Below, in pieces: positions 31,316 through 41,832 of a stretch of 64,000 nt of DNA (within the stretch, counting starts at the first letter, position 1; each line of letters opens with the position of its first letter). Source of the stretch: Enterocloster bolteae (GTDB lineage Bacteria > Bacillota > Clostridia > Lachnospirales > Lachnospiraceae); the NCBI RefSeq assembly GCF_002234575.2, contig NZ_CP022464.2:6386001-6450000 (forward strand). The letters are read 5' to 3'. The translations under genes were made by a program, and so were the position numbers. Below the pieces are notes generated by a model, which worked only from the letters and a program-made list of their open reading frames with translations, made no database searches and had not been told where the DNA came from.

Positions 31316-31489
31316 TTAAGCGTCTGGCTCTTTGATGACAGTTATCTTCAAGTTGTCAACTTTAATCAATCTTTCTTGTCTGCATTTTGGACAATAAAGG
31401 GGATAATTCTCCAAAACAGTGTCCTTCCTAATTTTATTACGGGTTTTACTCCCACAAACAGGACACAATATCCATTCACATTTCATCAT
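31316..31489 (-). CDS. Cysteine-rich KTR protein
   Basis: A 57-residue protein from ATG 31489 (a second ATG follows): MMKCEWILCPVCGSKTRNKI, then RKDTVLENYPLYCPKCRQ and a short tail. Two CxxC knuckles and the K-T-R motif (GSKTR) identify the KTR family that regularly follows tet(W)/tet(O)/tet(32) in gut Firmicutes. It may bind zinc and nucleic acid. The role in resistance is not known. It is 52 bases after the tet(O) stop and ends just before a strong terminator. Confidence 0.8.
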   Translation of the reverse strand: MMKCEWILCPVCGSKTRNKIRKDTVLENYPLYCPKCRQERLIKVDNLKITVIKEPDA

Positions 31490-31540
31490 AATTAGTCTCT
31501 AATCCTTTCAAATCTCATTTTATATGACTTTTGCAAGCTG

Positions 31541-33460
31541 TTAAGCTAACTTGTGGAACATATGCCGAACCTTATCTATACGGCTATTCGGGCGGCGGGG
31601 TTGGCAAATAAATTTACCAATAGCTGGCTGGTATCCTTTTAACTCTGTCAAGCAGACTCCCTGCCCATTTGTGAAATAAGTTAAATCGTTCCTGTATTCT
31701 TGAATACATCTAGCAGGGATTTCTCCTTTCAGAATGACCTCGTCATTCTTTATCTGAGTACTTACAATATCTGCACAATACCTTGGAGCATCATGATACG
31801 CCCGTGAGAGATATTCCTGCGGTGCATAAATTTCAAAGTGGAGATATGGCTCTAATAGTTCTGTTCCTGCTTTTTTTAAAGCCTGCTCCAATACGATAGG
31901 GGAAAGCAGCCGAAAGTCTGCGGGGGTACTTACAGGACTATAATACAATCCATATTCAAAACAGATTTTACAGTCTGTCACTTTCCATCCATACAGCCCC
32001 TGCTCGCAGCCATAAAGAACCCCCTCCATAACCGCATTTTGGAACGATTGGTTTAAATATCCAAGTGAAACTCTGCTTTCATACTGCACTCCGCTTCCAA
32101 TAGGGAGCGGCTCTATGGACAACCCGACAGAAGCCCAGAAAGGATTTGGCGGGACTTCTATGTGGATGGTATATTCTGCTTTTCTAAGCGGTCTTTCCAT
32201 ATATATAACAGTAGGCTCTTTTATTTCTGCCTCCACATGATATTTTTCCTCAAGGATGGCACAAATGACTTCCATCTGCACATTCCCCAAAAAAGAAAGT
32301 ATAATCTCATGCGTTGTAGTATCCACATAATATTTTAAAAGAGGGTCGCCATCTGAAATTTCTGTAAGTGCCCCAAGCAATATTTCCCGCTGTTCAGATT
32401 TCTTTACTGCAATCGTTGTTTGGAGCATAGGGAGAGGATTTTCAATAAATTTTCTCTGCGGCAACAGCATTTCGTTCCCCAAAATACTGTTTAGCTGCAA
32501 AACATCATTTGGTAAAATTACAATATCACCAGAGCAGGCTGTATCGGATGAATATAATTCACCGTTTGTCGGAACACACATCTCTGTGATTTTTATTTTC
32601 TCTTTTTCAGATATTCTAATAACATCCCTCAAATGCAATGTTCCGCTATATATACGCACATAAACAAAACGCCGCCTTTTCTCTGAATATTCAATCTTAA
32701 AAACCTGCCCGCATAGTTCAGATTGACCTTCAGGCGTTGATGAATAAAATTTACTGGCAATCACTTCTATAAGCTGCCGAATCCCCAGATTGTTTTTAGC
32801 GCTTCCGTGATAAACGGGAAATAACGTTCCGTTTTGGAATCTCCTGTTTTCTTCCTGTTCCAGTTCTGACATTTTAAACGGTTTCCCTGACATATATTTC
32901 TCTAATAGTTCATCGTTTCCCATAATTACCGCATCCCACTGTTCCATATCGTCATTGTCCGTTACATTTATATGGGGATGCTGCCCAACCTTTTGCTTCA
33001 CTATAATTTCCGAAGAAAGCTTTGCTTTCATTTCCCGATATACCATTGGCAAATCAATCCCCTCTTGGTCAATTTTATTGATGAAAAAAATTGTCGGAAT
33101 CTTCATTATCTGTAGTGCATGAAACAGTATACGGGTCTGTGCCTGTATGCCATCCTTTGCAGAAACTAATAATACTGCTCCGTCTAATACGGATAAAGAA
33201 CGGTATACTTCCGCCAAAAAATCCATATGGCCTGGCGTATCTATAATGTTGACTTTTACATCCTCCCACTGAAAAGATGTCACTGCTGTCTGGATAGTGA
33301 TTCCCCTTTGACGCTCCAAATTCATTGTATCTGTCCTTGTTGTGCCTTCATCTACACTCCCTAGTTCTGCAATTGCACCACTGGTATACAATAAACTTTC
33401 CGTTAATGTTGTCTTTCCTGCGTCAACGTGAGCCAGAATGCCTAAGTTAATTATTTTCAT
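31541..33460 (-). CDS. tet(O): Tetracycline resistance ribosomal protection protein Tet(O)
   Basis: A 639-residue GTPase, exactly the length of Tet(O). AHVDAGKTTLTESLLYTSGA (P-loop), DTPGHMDFLAEV and FFINKIDQEG are the G1, G3 and G4 motifs. Domains II-V follow, ending RPNSRIDKVRHMFHKLA. The text agrees with Tet(O) nearly throughout (for example SKFYSSTPEGQSELCGQV) and differs strongly from Tet(W) and Tet(M). A few substitutions (such as AIAELGSVDEG) suggest a variant. It displaces tetracycline from the 30S subunit. AGGAGG is seven bases before the ATG, and an attenuator leader lies upstream. Confidence 0.95.
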   Translation of the reverse strand: MKIINLGILAHVDAGKTTLTESLLYTSGAIAELGSVDEGTTRTDTMNLERQRGITIQTAVTSFQWEDVKVNIIDTPGHMDFLAEVYRSLSVLDGAVLLVSAKDGIQAQTRILFHALQIMKIPTIFFINKIDQEGIDLPMVYREMKAKLSSEIIVKQKVGQHPHINVTDNDDMEQWDAVIMGNDELLEKYMSGKPFKMSELEQEENRRFQNGTLFPVYHGSAKNNLGIRQLIEVIASKFYSSTPEGQSELCGQVFKIEYSEKRRRFVYVRIYSGTLHLRDVIRISEKEKIKITEMCVPTNGELYSSDTACSGDIVILPNDVLQLNSILGNEMLLPQRKFIENPLPMLQTTIAVKKSEQREILLGALTEISDGDPLLKYYVDTTTHEIILSFLGNVQMEVICAILEEKYHVEAEIKEPTVIYMERPLRKAEYTIHIEVPPNPFWASVGLSIEPLPIGSGVQYESRVSLGYLNQSFQNAVMEGVLYGCEQGLYGWKVTDCKICFEYGLYYSPVSTPADFRLLSPIVLEQALKKAGTELLEPYLHFEIYAPQEYLSRAYHDAPRYCADIVSTQIKNDEVILKGEIPARCIQEYRNDLTYFTNGQGVCLTELKGYQPAIGKFICQPRRPNSRIDKVRHMFHKLA

Positions 33461-33496
33461 GTGATTTTCCTCCTATCAACACCCAAAAAAGGGCAT

Positions 33497-33533
33497 AAAA
33501 ATACCCAGTGATAAATACTCCTATCACTGGGTA
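33497..33533 (-). promoter_or_regulatory. Attenuator hairpin of tet(O) leader
   Basis: TACCCAGTGATA (33533-33522) pairs with TATCACTGGGTA (33513-33502), followed by a T-run, 37 bases before tet(O). The same hairpin type controls tet(M)-class genes by transcriptional attenuation. A 5' copy of TTTAAGAATAC further up can pair with leader sequence to form the competing structure. Confidence 0.7.
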
Positions 33534-33684
33534 AATAACTCCAATAGCCCCAAAACACTTATATGTTTTCGGGCATATAAAATTACATGATAAAAGTATT
33601 CTTAAACTGGGTACAAAAAACTAAGCCCCATATTAAAAGTGAAACGAGACTGCTACTTTTTGTTCCCACTATCAAATTGACAGT

Positions 33685-33708
33685 TTATTTAAGAATACCT
33701 TGCCGCAT
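33685..33708 (-). CDS. Leader peptide MRQGILK
   Basis: A short frame, ATG CGG CAA GGT ATT CTT AAA TAA, with AAGGAG eight bases upstream, lies after the promoter. GTATTCTTAAA of the leader is complementary to TTTAAGAATAC further down, so ribosome stalling here could decide which leader hairpin forms. It is similar in concept to other ribosome-protection leaders. Whether it is the sensor is inferred. Confidence 0.55.
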   Translation of the reverse strand: MRQGILK

Positions 33709-33740
33709 ATTTATTAACTCCTTGTATAATACTGAATCTA

Positions 33741-33769
33741 ATTATATTCCTTAACCCTTTATTTGTCAA
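33741..33769 (-). promoter_or_regulatory. Consensus promoter of tet(O)
   Basis: On the minus strand a perfect TTGACA (33769-33764), a 17-base spacer and a perfect TATAAT (33746-33741). The long leader of ~270 bases to tet(O) follows. Confidence 0.85.
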
Positions 33770-33786
33770 GCTGACAAACTAAAGCA

Positions 33787-33815
33787 GAAAAAGCGGCAGG
33801 ATTTCCCCCTGCCAC
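33787..33815 (-). terminator. Terminator after TnpV gene
   Basis: GGCAGG (33813-33808) and CCTGCC (33800-33795) close a tight stem on the minus strand, followed by GCTTTTT. It lies just after the tnpV stop. Confidence 0.65.
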
Positions 33816-33826
33816 TAATCATCTGT

Positions 33827-34201
33827 TTATGCAAAAATAATTTCCTTTTCCACAATCTCCCTCGCACAAGCCCTTATGTTATTGAGGTATCCTGTCCATT
33901 CTAAGGCGTTTTCTGCCTTTAGCTGTTCCGTTATGCCCTGTGCCTGTTTCATACCCTCTATGAGCCTTTCAAAGCCTTCCTGTGCCTGTCTGTCAATGTC
34001 GGCAAGGTAAGCGTTAAGTCTGCCGCTTGTAAGAAGATTGGTGTATGTAACTTTACAGTGATGCTTCAGATAATCCAAATGCCGCTGTCCCCATATGCCT
34101 ATCGGCTGTTCTTCTTCGGCGGATACAGTTAAGCACGGTATTAAATAATCGCCTTGCCTTTCGTATTTGCCGCCCATTTCCTCAAAAATTGTCTTTGCCA
34201 T
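33827..34201 (-). CDS. tnpV: TnpV of the mobilizable element
   Basis: A 124-residue protein with the TnpV signature of Tn4451-class elements: MAKTIFEEMGGKYERQGDYL and IPCLTV, then GIWGQRHLDYLKHH, LLTSGRLNAYLADIDRQAQE, GITEQLKAENALEWTGYLNN and REIVEKEIIF. TnpV has no proven function. It accompanies TnpX recombinases. GGAGG precedes the ATG. The gene starts 56 bases inside the element end at 34258. A homologue is hidden inside the helicase gene at 40409-40765. Confidence 0.88.
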   Translation of the reverse strand: MAKTIFEEMGGKYERQGDYLIPCLTVSAEEEQPIGIWGQRHLDYLKHHCKVTYTNLLTSGRLNAYLADIDRQAQEGFERLIEGMKQAQGITEQLKAENALEWTGYLNNIRACAREIVEKEIIFA

Positions 34202-34257
34202 TGTCTGTTACCTCCACATTCTTTTTTATTTTGAATGTCCGCAAAATCCGTCCTACA

Positions 34258-37200
34258 TCTCCCGGTCTCCACGGACAGTCCAGATCATGAAGTGCCACCA
34301 GACGGTCCTGTACATTGGTGCCTGCGCCCATCTTGGCGGTGCTGCCCATAAGTACACGCACCTGACCGGTACGGACTTTGGAGAACAGCTCCTTTTTACG
34401 CACCTCGGTATTGGCTTCATGGATAAAAGCGATCTGGTCGGCAGGCATCCCCTGGGCAATGAGTTTCTGACGAATATCGTCATATACCGTAAAGACCGGT
34501 TCCTGCTCCGGCAGGGGTACAGCGCTTTCCAATGCATGAAGCAGTGGATTATCCAGCGTTTTCGCCGCCTTACTTGCAGGGGCTTTTGCCTGCGGGGTAG
34601 AAATGTCGCAGAATACCAGCTGGGTCAGCTTGTCAGCTTCTCCATCCCGCCAGATCTGCATGATGTTTTCCACGCACTGATTAACCTTTGTGCCGGGTTC
34701 ATCCGGCAGCATCTGGTTGACGATCCTCTGGTCCAGCCCCAGCTTGCGGCCATCCGAGGTAATCTTGAGCATATTGTCCTGAGACGGGTCAACGGTTCCA
34801 CTGTGTACCAGCGATGCGCGCTCCGAAAGAGCCTTGACCATTTCCTGCTGATGTTCGGTAGGCTGTGCCACAATGTTGTGGTATTCCACTTCCGGGGTAG
34901 GCAGATTCAGCTGGTCGGCAGTCTTAATGTCGGCCACTTCTTTGAACAGGTTCATCAGCTCCGGCAAATTAAAGAACTTGCTGAATCTCGTTCTTGCCCG
35001 GTAGCCGGTTCCCTCCGGTGCCAGCTCCAATGCTGTGACAGTCTCCCCAAATCGGGAAGCCCAGCAGTCGAAGTGGGTCATGTTCAGTTCTTGCAGGCGT
35101 TCATACTGAAGGTAGCGCTGCATGGTGTAAAGCTCGGTCATGGAGTTGCTGACCGGTGTGCCGGTGGCAAAGATCACGCCACGGTTTCCGGTGATCTCAT
35201 CCATATAGCGGCACTTGGCAAACATATCGGAGGATTTCTGCGCGTCCGATGTGGATAAGCCTGCCACATTTCGCATTTTTGTGTATAGAAACAGGTTTTT
35301 ATAGTTGTGGGCCTCATCCACGAACAGCCGGTCCACACCCAGTTGCTCAAAAGTTACCACATCGTCTTTTCGCCCCTCGGCTTGCAGCTTTTCCAGTCTG
35401 GCTTCCAGAGACTTTCTGGTACGCTCCAGCTGCTTGACGGTAAACCGCTCGCCGCCGCTGGCCTGCACCTCTGCGATGCCCTCGGTGATCTCGTCGATCT
35501 GCTCATAGAGAAGCCGTTCCTGACGCTCCCGGCTGATGGGGATACGCTCAAACTGGCTGTGTCCCATGATGATGGCGTCGTAGTTACCGGTGGCAATACG
35601 GGCGCAGAACTTTTTGCGGTTATGGGTCTCAAAGTCCTTTTTGGTTGTGACTAAGATGTTGGCAGAAGGATAGAGGCGCAGAAACTCCGACGCCCACTGC
35701 TCGGTCAGGTGGTTTGGAACCACAAAGAGAGATTTCTGGCATAAGCCCAGGCGTTTAGCCTCCATCGCAGAGGCCACCATCTCAAATGTTTTGCCTGCGC
35801 CCACTTCGTGTGCCAGCAGAGTATTACCGCCATACAGCACATGGGCAATGGCATTCAGCTGATGTTCCCGCAGGGTAATTTCCGGGTTCATGCCGCCAAA
35901 AGTGATGTGGCTGCCATCATACTCGCGGGGACGGGTGGAGTTCATTTCCTCGTTGTACTGGCGCACCAGAGTCTGTCGGCGCTCCGGGTCTCTCCAGATC
36001 CAGTCCTTGAAGGCTTCCCGGATAGCCTGCTGCTTTTGGGCAGCCAGGGTGGTCTCCTTGGCGTTCAGCACGCGGCGCTCTTTTCCATCTGCGTCCTCTA
36101 TGGTGTCATAGATACGGACATCCCGCAGGTTTAAGCTGTCCTCCAAAATCTTGTAGGCATTGGCACGGCTGGTTCCGTAGGTGGTGTTGGCAGCTACATC
36201 ACTATAAGGAACAGAAGTTTTTCCTGTGATCTGCCATTCAGCGGTAAAAGACGAGTACTTGACCTCGATATTTCTCTGGAGATAATACGGTGTACGAAAG
36301 GTTTCGTACATAAACTGCTGGATGTACTCCTTGTCGATCCAAGTAGCGCCCAGACGCACCTCGATCTCCGACGCATCCAGGTCCTTGGGCTGGGCGGCGG
36401 TAAGAGCTTCCACATTGACTGCATAAACCGGGTCCTGCTGTGCCGCCCGCTGTGCCTGACGCAGTTTGCGGCGTACATTGCCGGAAAGGTATTCATCGGC
36501 GGTCACATAATGGGGCGATCCGTCCTGCTCCAGCTGTCCCGGTACACGGAAGATCACACCTTGCAGTTCTCCGGCCAGTTCTTCTTTTGTTTTTCCGGTA
36601 AGCTGGCTCATATAGCCCATATCCACGCAGGCTTTTTCCGAGATGGACACCGCCAGCGCTTCACTTGCCGTATCCACCACAGCCACTGCCTGATGGGGCT
36701 TGATGGTCCGTTTGGTGAACATATCCGCCTTGCGCTCCAGCTTTCCGTCCTCATCAATGACTTCCAGCGCACAGAGCAGGTAATAGGAAGAATCGTCTGC
36801 ATAGGCCAGACGGTTTGCACGGTCATTGATGAGACCGTATTTGGCAGAAAAGCTGTCATAGAGCCGGTTCAGCTCTGCCTGTTTCTCCTGAATAGCGCTG
36901 TCCGGAACCGCTGCATCCATCTGAAGGTCGATCAGTTCCTGCACACAATCACGCAGTCCCACAAGACCTTTCACACGGGCTTCGGCGGTAGCGTTGAGGT
37001 CAGGGCGCACCATGCGGCTGTTTTCCCGGTAGTACACCTGCCCGTCTACAATGGCATAGGAATAGTTCTTCACATTAGGGTCGGCAGGAATGGAGGTGTC
37101 AATAGCTTCGCCTTCGCCCAGCTCCGGCAGCTCTGCCTCCTGATAAGTTCCATGAATATACTTCACCGCATCATGCAGCTGGTCGGAAAGCTCCAGTCCC

Positions 37201-40200
37201 TCGATAGGGTTCACGGTGTAGTCCATACCATGAGCGGTGCTTACCGGCTCCTGTCTGCCCAGCACCATTTCCGGGTGGTCGATAAAATACCGGTTGATGG
37301 CAAACCCGTCCTCCGTCTGTCCGGTCTGGGTCCATTCCGGCACGATGTCCAGCGGGCGATCCCGCTTTTGGAGGAAGATGATGTCCGATACCACCTCGGC
37401 ACCGGCATTCTTTTTGAACGCGTCATTAGGCAGACGGATAGCTCCCAGCAGCTCGGCACGCTGGGCAAGATAGCGGCGCACGGTGGAATCCTTGGCGTCC
37501 ATGGTATAGCGGGAGGTTACAAAAGCTACCACACCACCAGGACGCACCTGGTCGAGTGCTTTGGCGAAAAAGTAGTTGTGAATACTGAAATTCAGCTTGT
37601 TGTAGGCTTTGTCGTTGACCTGATACTGACCGAAAGGCACATTGCCGATGGCAAGGTCAAAGAAGTCTCGCCTGTCGGTGGTCTCAAAGCCGCCTACTGT
37701 GATGTCCGCCTTGGGATAGAGCTGCTTTGCGATGCGCCCGGAAACCGGGTCCAGCTCCACGCCGTACAGACGGCTGTTTCTCATTTCCTCCGGCAGCATA
37801 CCGAAGAAATTGCCCACACCCATAGATGGCTCCAGAATATTTCCGGTCTCAAATCCCATACGGCCCACCGCTTCATAGATGGCCTGAATGACCGTAGGGC
37901 TGGTGTAGTGGGCGTTGAGGGTGGAGCTTCTGGCGGCGACATATTCCTCCGGGGTCAGCAGCTCTTTCAGCTGGGCATACTCTGAAGCCCATGCCGGTTT
38001 TTCCGGGTCAAAGGCGTCGGCAAGACCGCCCCAGCCCACATAGCGGGATAGGACTTCCTGCTGTTCGGGGCTTGCCTGCTGTCCGGCAACTTCCAGCTCT
38101 TTCAGCAAACGAATGGCATTGATATTGGCCTGGAACTTGGCTTTCGGACCGCCTTCACCCAAATGCTCATCGGTAATACGGAAGTTTTGTGCATTGCGGC
38201 GCAGGTTTGCCTTGTATTCCTCATAGGAGGCTTCCTCGGCAGCTTTGGCATTGGGGAAGGTCTGCCACTGGCCATTGACCTGAATGGAAACCGGGTGTTC
38301 GTCCAGCACTTCCTCAAAGATTTTCTCCGGCTCAGTCACAGGGACTGGCGGCTCCGGCTCCTGTTCTAACCACTGACGAACAACAGAAATTGGCTCCATT
38401 TGGAAAAGGGGGAACCCCGGTGCTAACGTAAAAGTAATATCTTGAAAACTAACTGTACCAGCATCATAATTGATCCAATCCACCAGAAAAGAATGGCCAT
38501 CCATTTCAAAAATAGTCTCACCTGGGATTAGATGCTCACGAGCATATTCTCTGTCAGAGGCCGTATATTCTGGCTTGTGTTCTGTTTCCTCATTAGCTTC
38601 CTGCTCCACCTCTGACATTACCTTTTGATCGTTTTCCTGTTTTTCCGGGTCTGCCACCTGTCCATTGACGCTCCCTCTTTCCTCCAGAGCTTCCCGGATG
38701 GCGATAGGGTCGATGTTGTCAAAACGATCCTGTTCTTCTTCGGTATAGAACCGGTCCTCCTGAATAAGCTGGGCAATCCGGCGTTGTACCTTCGGCCAGG
38801 GCAGCTGCGTTTCCTCCGGGCTTCCGGCACGGACAACGAACAGGCTGTTGTTGCCACCGTATTCCTGAGCCAGCCATGCAGCGGTATCTTTCTCTCTTGC
38901 ATGGTCTTTCATATAGCGGACGACAGCGTGTTTACTCTCAATATTGCCGTTCCATGCACAAAGGGCAGTATCAATATCTTCCTGAGAAAGAGGGCGCAGA
39001 AGTTCATGGAGCTTTGGATAGGTTTCGTCGATCACTTCCCGGTGCAGTCGCTGGCGGAACTCCGGTATATCAGAATAAAGGCGGATCAGCTCCATATCCT
39101 TAGAACCAAGGACCGCACGGCGCACAGCAGCATTGCCCTCGATGACAGCATTTTCACGGTCAGAATGACCGCAGGCATTACGGTATGCGGCATCCTCGGA
39201 AATGGAAGCAGTTACCACAGGCTTATACTGCTCAAACTGCTCCCGAAGGGTAGGCTTTGGAGTTTCTTCCTCCACCTCCGGCTGCTGGGCTTGGATAGCA
39301 TCTTCTTCTGCCAGTTCCTTTTCAGCCTGGATTTTGTCATACTGCGCCTGTTCCTGTTCGGTAAGATAGCGGCCTTTCTGAACAAGAGAGGTAATGCGCT
39401 TGGCAACCTTTTCCCAGTTCAAGTGAACATCCGGGCAGCCCTGCTTTTTATAATGCAGCCCTTTCCCGTCATGATCTTCACCGCTGTGTGTTGCGCCGGA
39501 CAGTGCATGAGAGCGTCCGCCAATGCCATACTCGTCTTTGAGGAATCTCACTTTTTCCTTGTCCGTGTGGTTTTCCATGAAGAAGGCATAGATACGGCCT
39601 TTTCCTCCGGCAAAACTGCTGCCGCCGGTTATGGCGGCGTCAATCTCATCCTCGGTAATGAAGCGCTGAACGGTTGGCACTTGGGAAAGGTCTGAAGAAA
39701 AGGTCCTGCGTGGCAGGTCAAGGTCCTTCAGGTTCTCCCAGATCTCCCTTGGTCTATGGTAATGAAAACGCAACAGGTCACGGTCCTGCTGATAGGCAGT
39801 CCAGAAGGCAGCGTATTCTTCCTTGAGTGTCTGGCGGAAAGCCGGGGCACTCAGCTGCTCCGTCAGGCGGCGGGTCTCCTCCGGGAACCCATTTCCTTTG
39901 ATCTCTGACAGGCAGGACAAATATCCGGCTTCTCTGGCTTCCTCGCTGAAATCGTGGTACAGATGCCAGAGCTTTTCTGAAAGGAGGGATCGTTCATAGC
40001 CTGCCGCTTCTGCAAGCTCCACATTGGAGGCAAACTGGCCACTCTCCAAAAGCTCCCCGATACGCTCTGCGGCGCTCTCCCAGGAAATGACCTGGGCAGA
40101 CCTGTCATAACGGACAGACTTCCCGTGGGAAAGATGGATACCATCCTCGGCATACCATGCGCTCACACTGCCAAGGCCGTTGCCGCCGTGGTACAGCTTT

Positions 40201-41537
40201 TTCAGTATCTCGGCAATCTCAGCGGTGGTTTTCTGCTTTTCAAAGGCTGCAACCACACGCTCTCTCTGGCGGTCTGTATTGCCGCCCAAACGCAGCACAT
40301 GGTCAATATCATTTTGGGCAAAAGAAAAAGCAGAGGATGTATGCGCTACATTCTCTGCTTCATCTATGGATTGGATCTGTTCCGCTTCGGAGAGGAACAG
40401 GTTTAGGGTCAGCTGTTGATAAGCTCCGCCATCAGGATTTCCTCGGCCTGGGCTTTGCAGGTGTTCATCAGCCCCACCCACTTCATGGGATCGCTGGCTT
40501 TCAGTTCCTCGGTGGCTCCCGCTTCCTTCGCCAGTTGGGGTATCATCTGCTCCAGTCTGCTCTGGGCGGTCTCGTCGATCTCCAGAAGGTGCGGGTACAG
40601 CTTCTCGCTCAGTAGCATCTGGTTGTAGAGGATGGGACGGTGTTCCTTCAGGTAGGTTTTCCTCATCCTTCCGTACTTGCCCAGGGGTTTCTCCGGCTGC
40701 TGGCTCAGCTTCAGGTCGGGAATCAGATAGTCTCCGTTCTGGATATAGGTCATGGGATTGTTCATCTTGCTTGCTCCTTTCTTGGTTGGCTTCGCGCTCT
40801 GCATTTCGGACGGTAACGCCGATCTGCCGCAGCACCTGCTGGTTGATCTGACTGACCGCTGTTCCCAGCGCCCCGATGGTGGACGGGGTGTTGAAATCAA
40901 AGATCGCCATGAAATCTTCGTGGTCGAAGTAGCGTTCCGGCTCCAGTCCACAGCGGGACATCAAAGCGTAAGTGATGCTGACGGTGGCGGCTGCCTTGAA
41001 CTGCACTCCGATGTTATACTCATCATATTCCTCCAAAAAGGAACCGTCAACGATATAGAAGAAGTCCTGCTGATGCTCCGTCCAGTATTCCTCAGCCAGT
41101 TTTCCGGCTGCCTCGGTGAGCTGTCCGGCAAGGTCATCACCGGAAACATCATAGGTGCGCTCCAGCATGGCCTGCACGGAATCCAGATGGCGCTCCTCCA
41201 GCTGCCACAGCCAGGGAGTGCGGGAATGTTCACGGGTTCCGGTGTCGGAAATATCAAAGACATAACGCAGGCGGGGCCTGTCCCCGGAATCGTCCACCAG
41301 AGCGATTCCCTTGGAACCGCGCCTTACATACCGGCCCATCTTTTCATTCCACAAATCGTACTCCGCACAGGCGGTGGCGTCCGGTCGCTGGGCGTAGATC
41401 ATCAGCTGCTCATGGAACGGGTATTTGTAAAGGCGGGAAGCAGTGGTGAGAAACCCTGCCCATTCCTGCCAGCTCCCCGTGAGCTGTGTTGCCACCTTGT
41501 CCGCCATCTGTGCATATAGTTCAGCTTTGGTTGGCAT
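34258..41537 (-). pseudogene. N6-methylase/SNF2 helicase, 5' part (interrupted)
   Basis: A giant DarB-like protein. The frame reads 2,451 residues, the last 24 or so from inserted element DNA. Residues 1-250 start MPTKAELYAQMADKV. Residues ~258-376 are a Pro/Glu/Arg/Ser-rich disordered linker. MTase motifs lie near residues 1233 (ILEPSMGVGNFF) and 1295 (IGNVPFGQY). The SNF2 part has Walker A LLAHEVGAGKT near 1907 and VDEAH near 2072. The insert splits the last helicase motif (VI) away. The methylase half may still act alone. The full protein would be 2,756 residues, guarding transferred DNA from restriction or remodelling it. Confidence 0.88.
40409..40765 (-). CDS. TnpV-like gene nested out of frame inside the helicase gene
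   Basis: A 118-residue frame on the same strand as the helicase but in another frame. AAGGAG stands eight bases before its ATG at 40765. It reads MNNPMTYIQNGDYLIPDLKL, then KPLGKYGRMRKTYLKEH, LLEIDETAQSRLEQMI, ATEELKASDPMKWVGLMN and a tail AEEILMAELINS. It aligns over its whole length with TnpV at 33827 (GDYLIP, L-G/W-G, YLK, IDxxAQ, EELKA, W-G-x-M/L-N). The helicase frame here is low-complexity linker, as expected if the nested gene came first or is under stronger selection. Only a dual-coding test can prove it. Confidence 0.75.
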   Translation of the reverse strand: MNNPMTYIQNGDYLIPDLKLSQQPEKPLGKYGRMRKTYLKEHRPILYNQMLLSEKLYPHLLEIDETAQSRLEQMIPQLAKEAGATEELKASDPMKWVGLMNTCKAQAEEILMAELINS

Positions 41538-41615
41538 GGTGTTCTGTCCTCCTTTCGGTTTTGGGGTAAAGAGGTGGGGTGGCAGATTGCCACCCCATCC
41601 CTGCGGTTATGGTGT

Positions 41616-41831
41616 TTACTGGTCAAAATCCGGATACAGCTCCAACTGGGCAAAGTCCTCATCGGTCATCGCACAGAGCTTCGTAAGGGCGCTGTCGGTC
41701 AGCTCCCTCAGTTCCGTTTCCTCCGGTGATAGCTCGCCGCGCATCTCACGCAGGCTGTTGATCAATCCGGTGCGGCTGCCGGTATTGTAAATGCACATCA
41801 GGTTCATTTCCTCAAAAGTAAAGTTTCCCAT
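41616..41831 (-). CDS. Transposon-transfer assisting (TTRAP) protein
   Basis: A 71-residue acidic protein: MGNFTFEEMNLMCIYNTGSR, TGLINSLREMRGELSPEETE, then LRELTDSALTKLCAMTDEDF. This is the TTRAP family seen only in Tn1549-like ICEs, where it assists transfer in an unknown manner. The ATG at 41831 lies close to the stop of the upstream fusion gene. It is intact. Confidence 0.8.
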   Translation of the reverse strand: MGNFTFEEMNLMCIYNTGSRTGLINSLREMRGELSPEETELRELTDSALTKLCAMTDEDFAQLELYPDFDQ

Positions 41832-41832
41832 A

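Larger units (their letters stand above)
23154..34259. mobile_element. Tn4451/TnpX-type integrative mobilizable element with tet(O)
   Basis: The element lies between two copies of TC (GA on the coding strand) at 23154-23155 and 34258-34259, one copy of which belongs to the helicase target. GA is the known crossover dinucleotide of TnpX and TndX recombinases. The ends carry an imperfect inverted repeat of ~30 bases with shared core TTTTGCGGACA (23166-23180 and 34233-34247 regions). Content: serine recombinase at one end, TnpV at the other, and MobV, oriT, RepA, ParB, PC4-like, three sigma-like proteins, KTR and tet(O) between. Removal restores the target exactly. Length is 11.1 kb. Confidence 0.88.

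Noticed and set aside
31095..31319. Plus-strand 74-codon frame and a minus-strand 71-codon frame in the gap after tet(O)
   Set aside because: They overlap two clear terminators, lack ribosome sites and are AT-rich noncoding text.
34182..34257. Last codons of the 2,451-residue frame
   Set aside because: They come from the mobilizable element, not from the helicase. The true gene continues at 23155.
36510..37985. A 491-codon plus-strand frame inside the helicase gene
   Set aside because: It is an antisense shadow of the methylase region, with no ribosome site and no family pattern.
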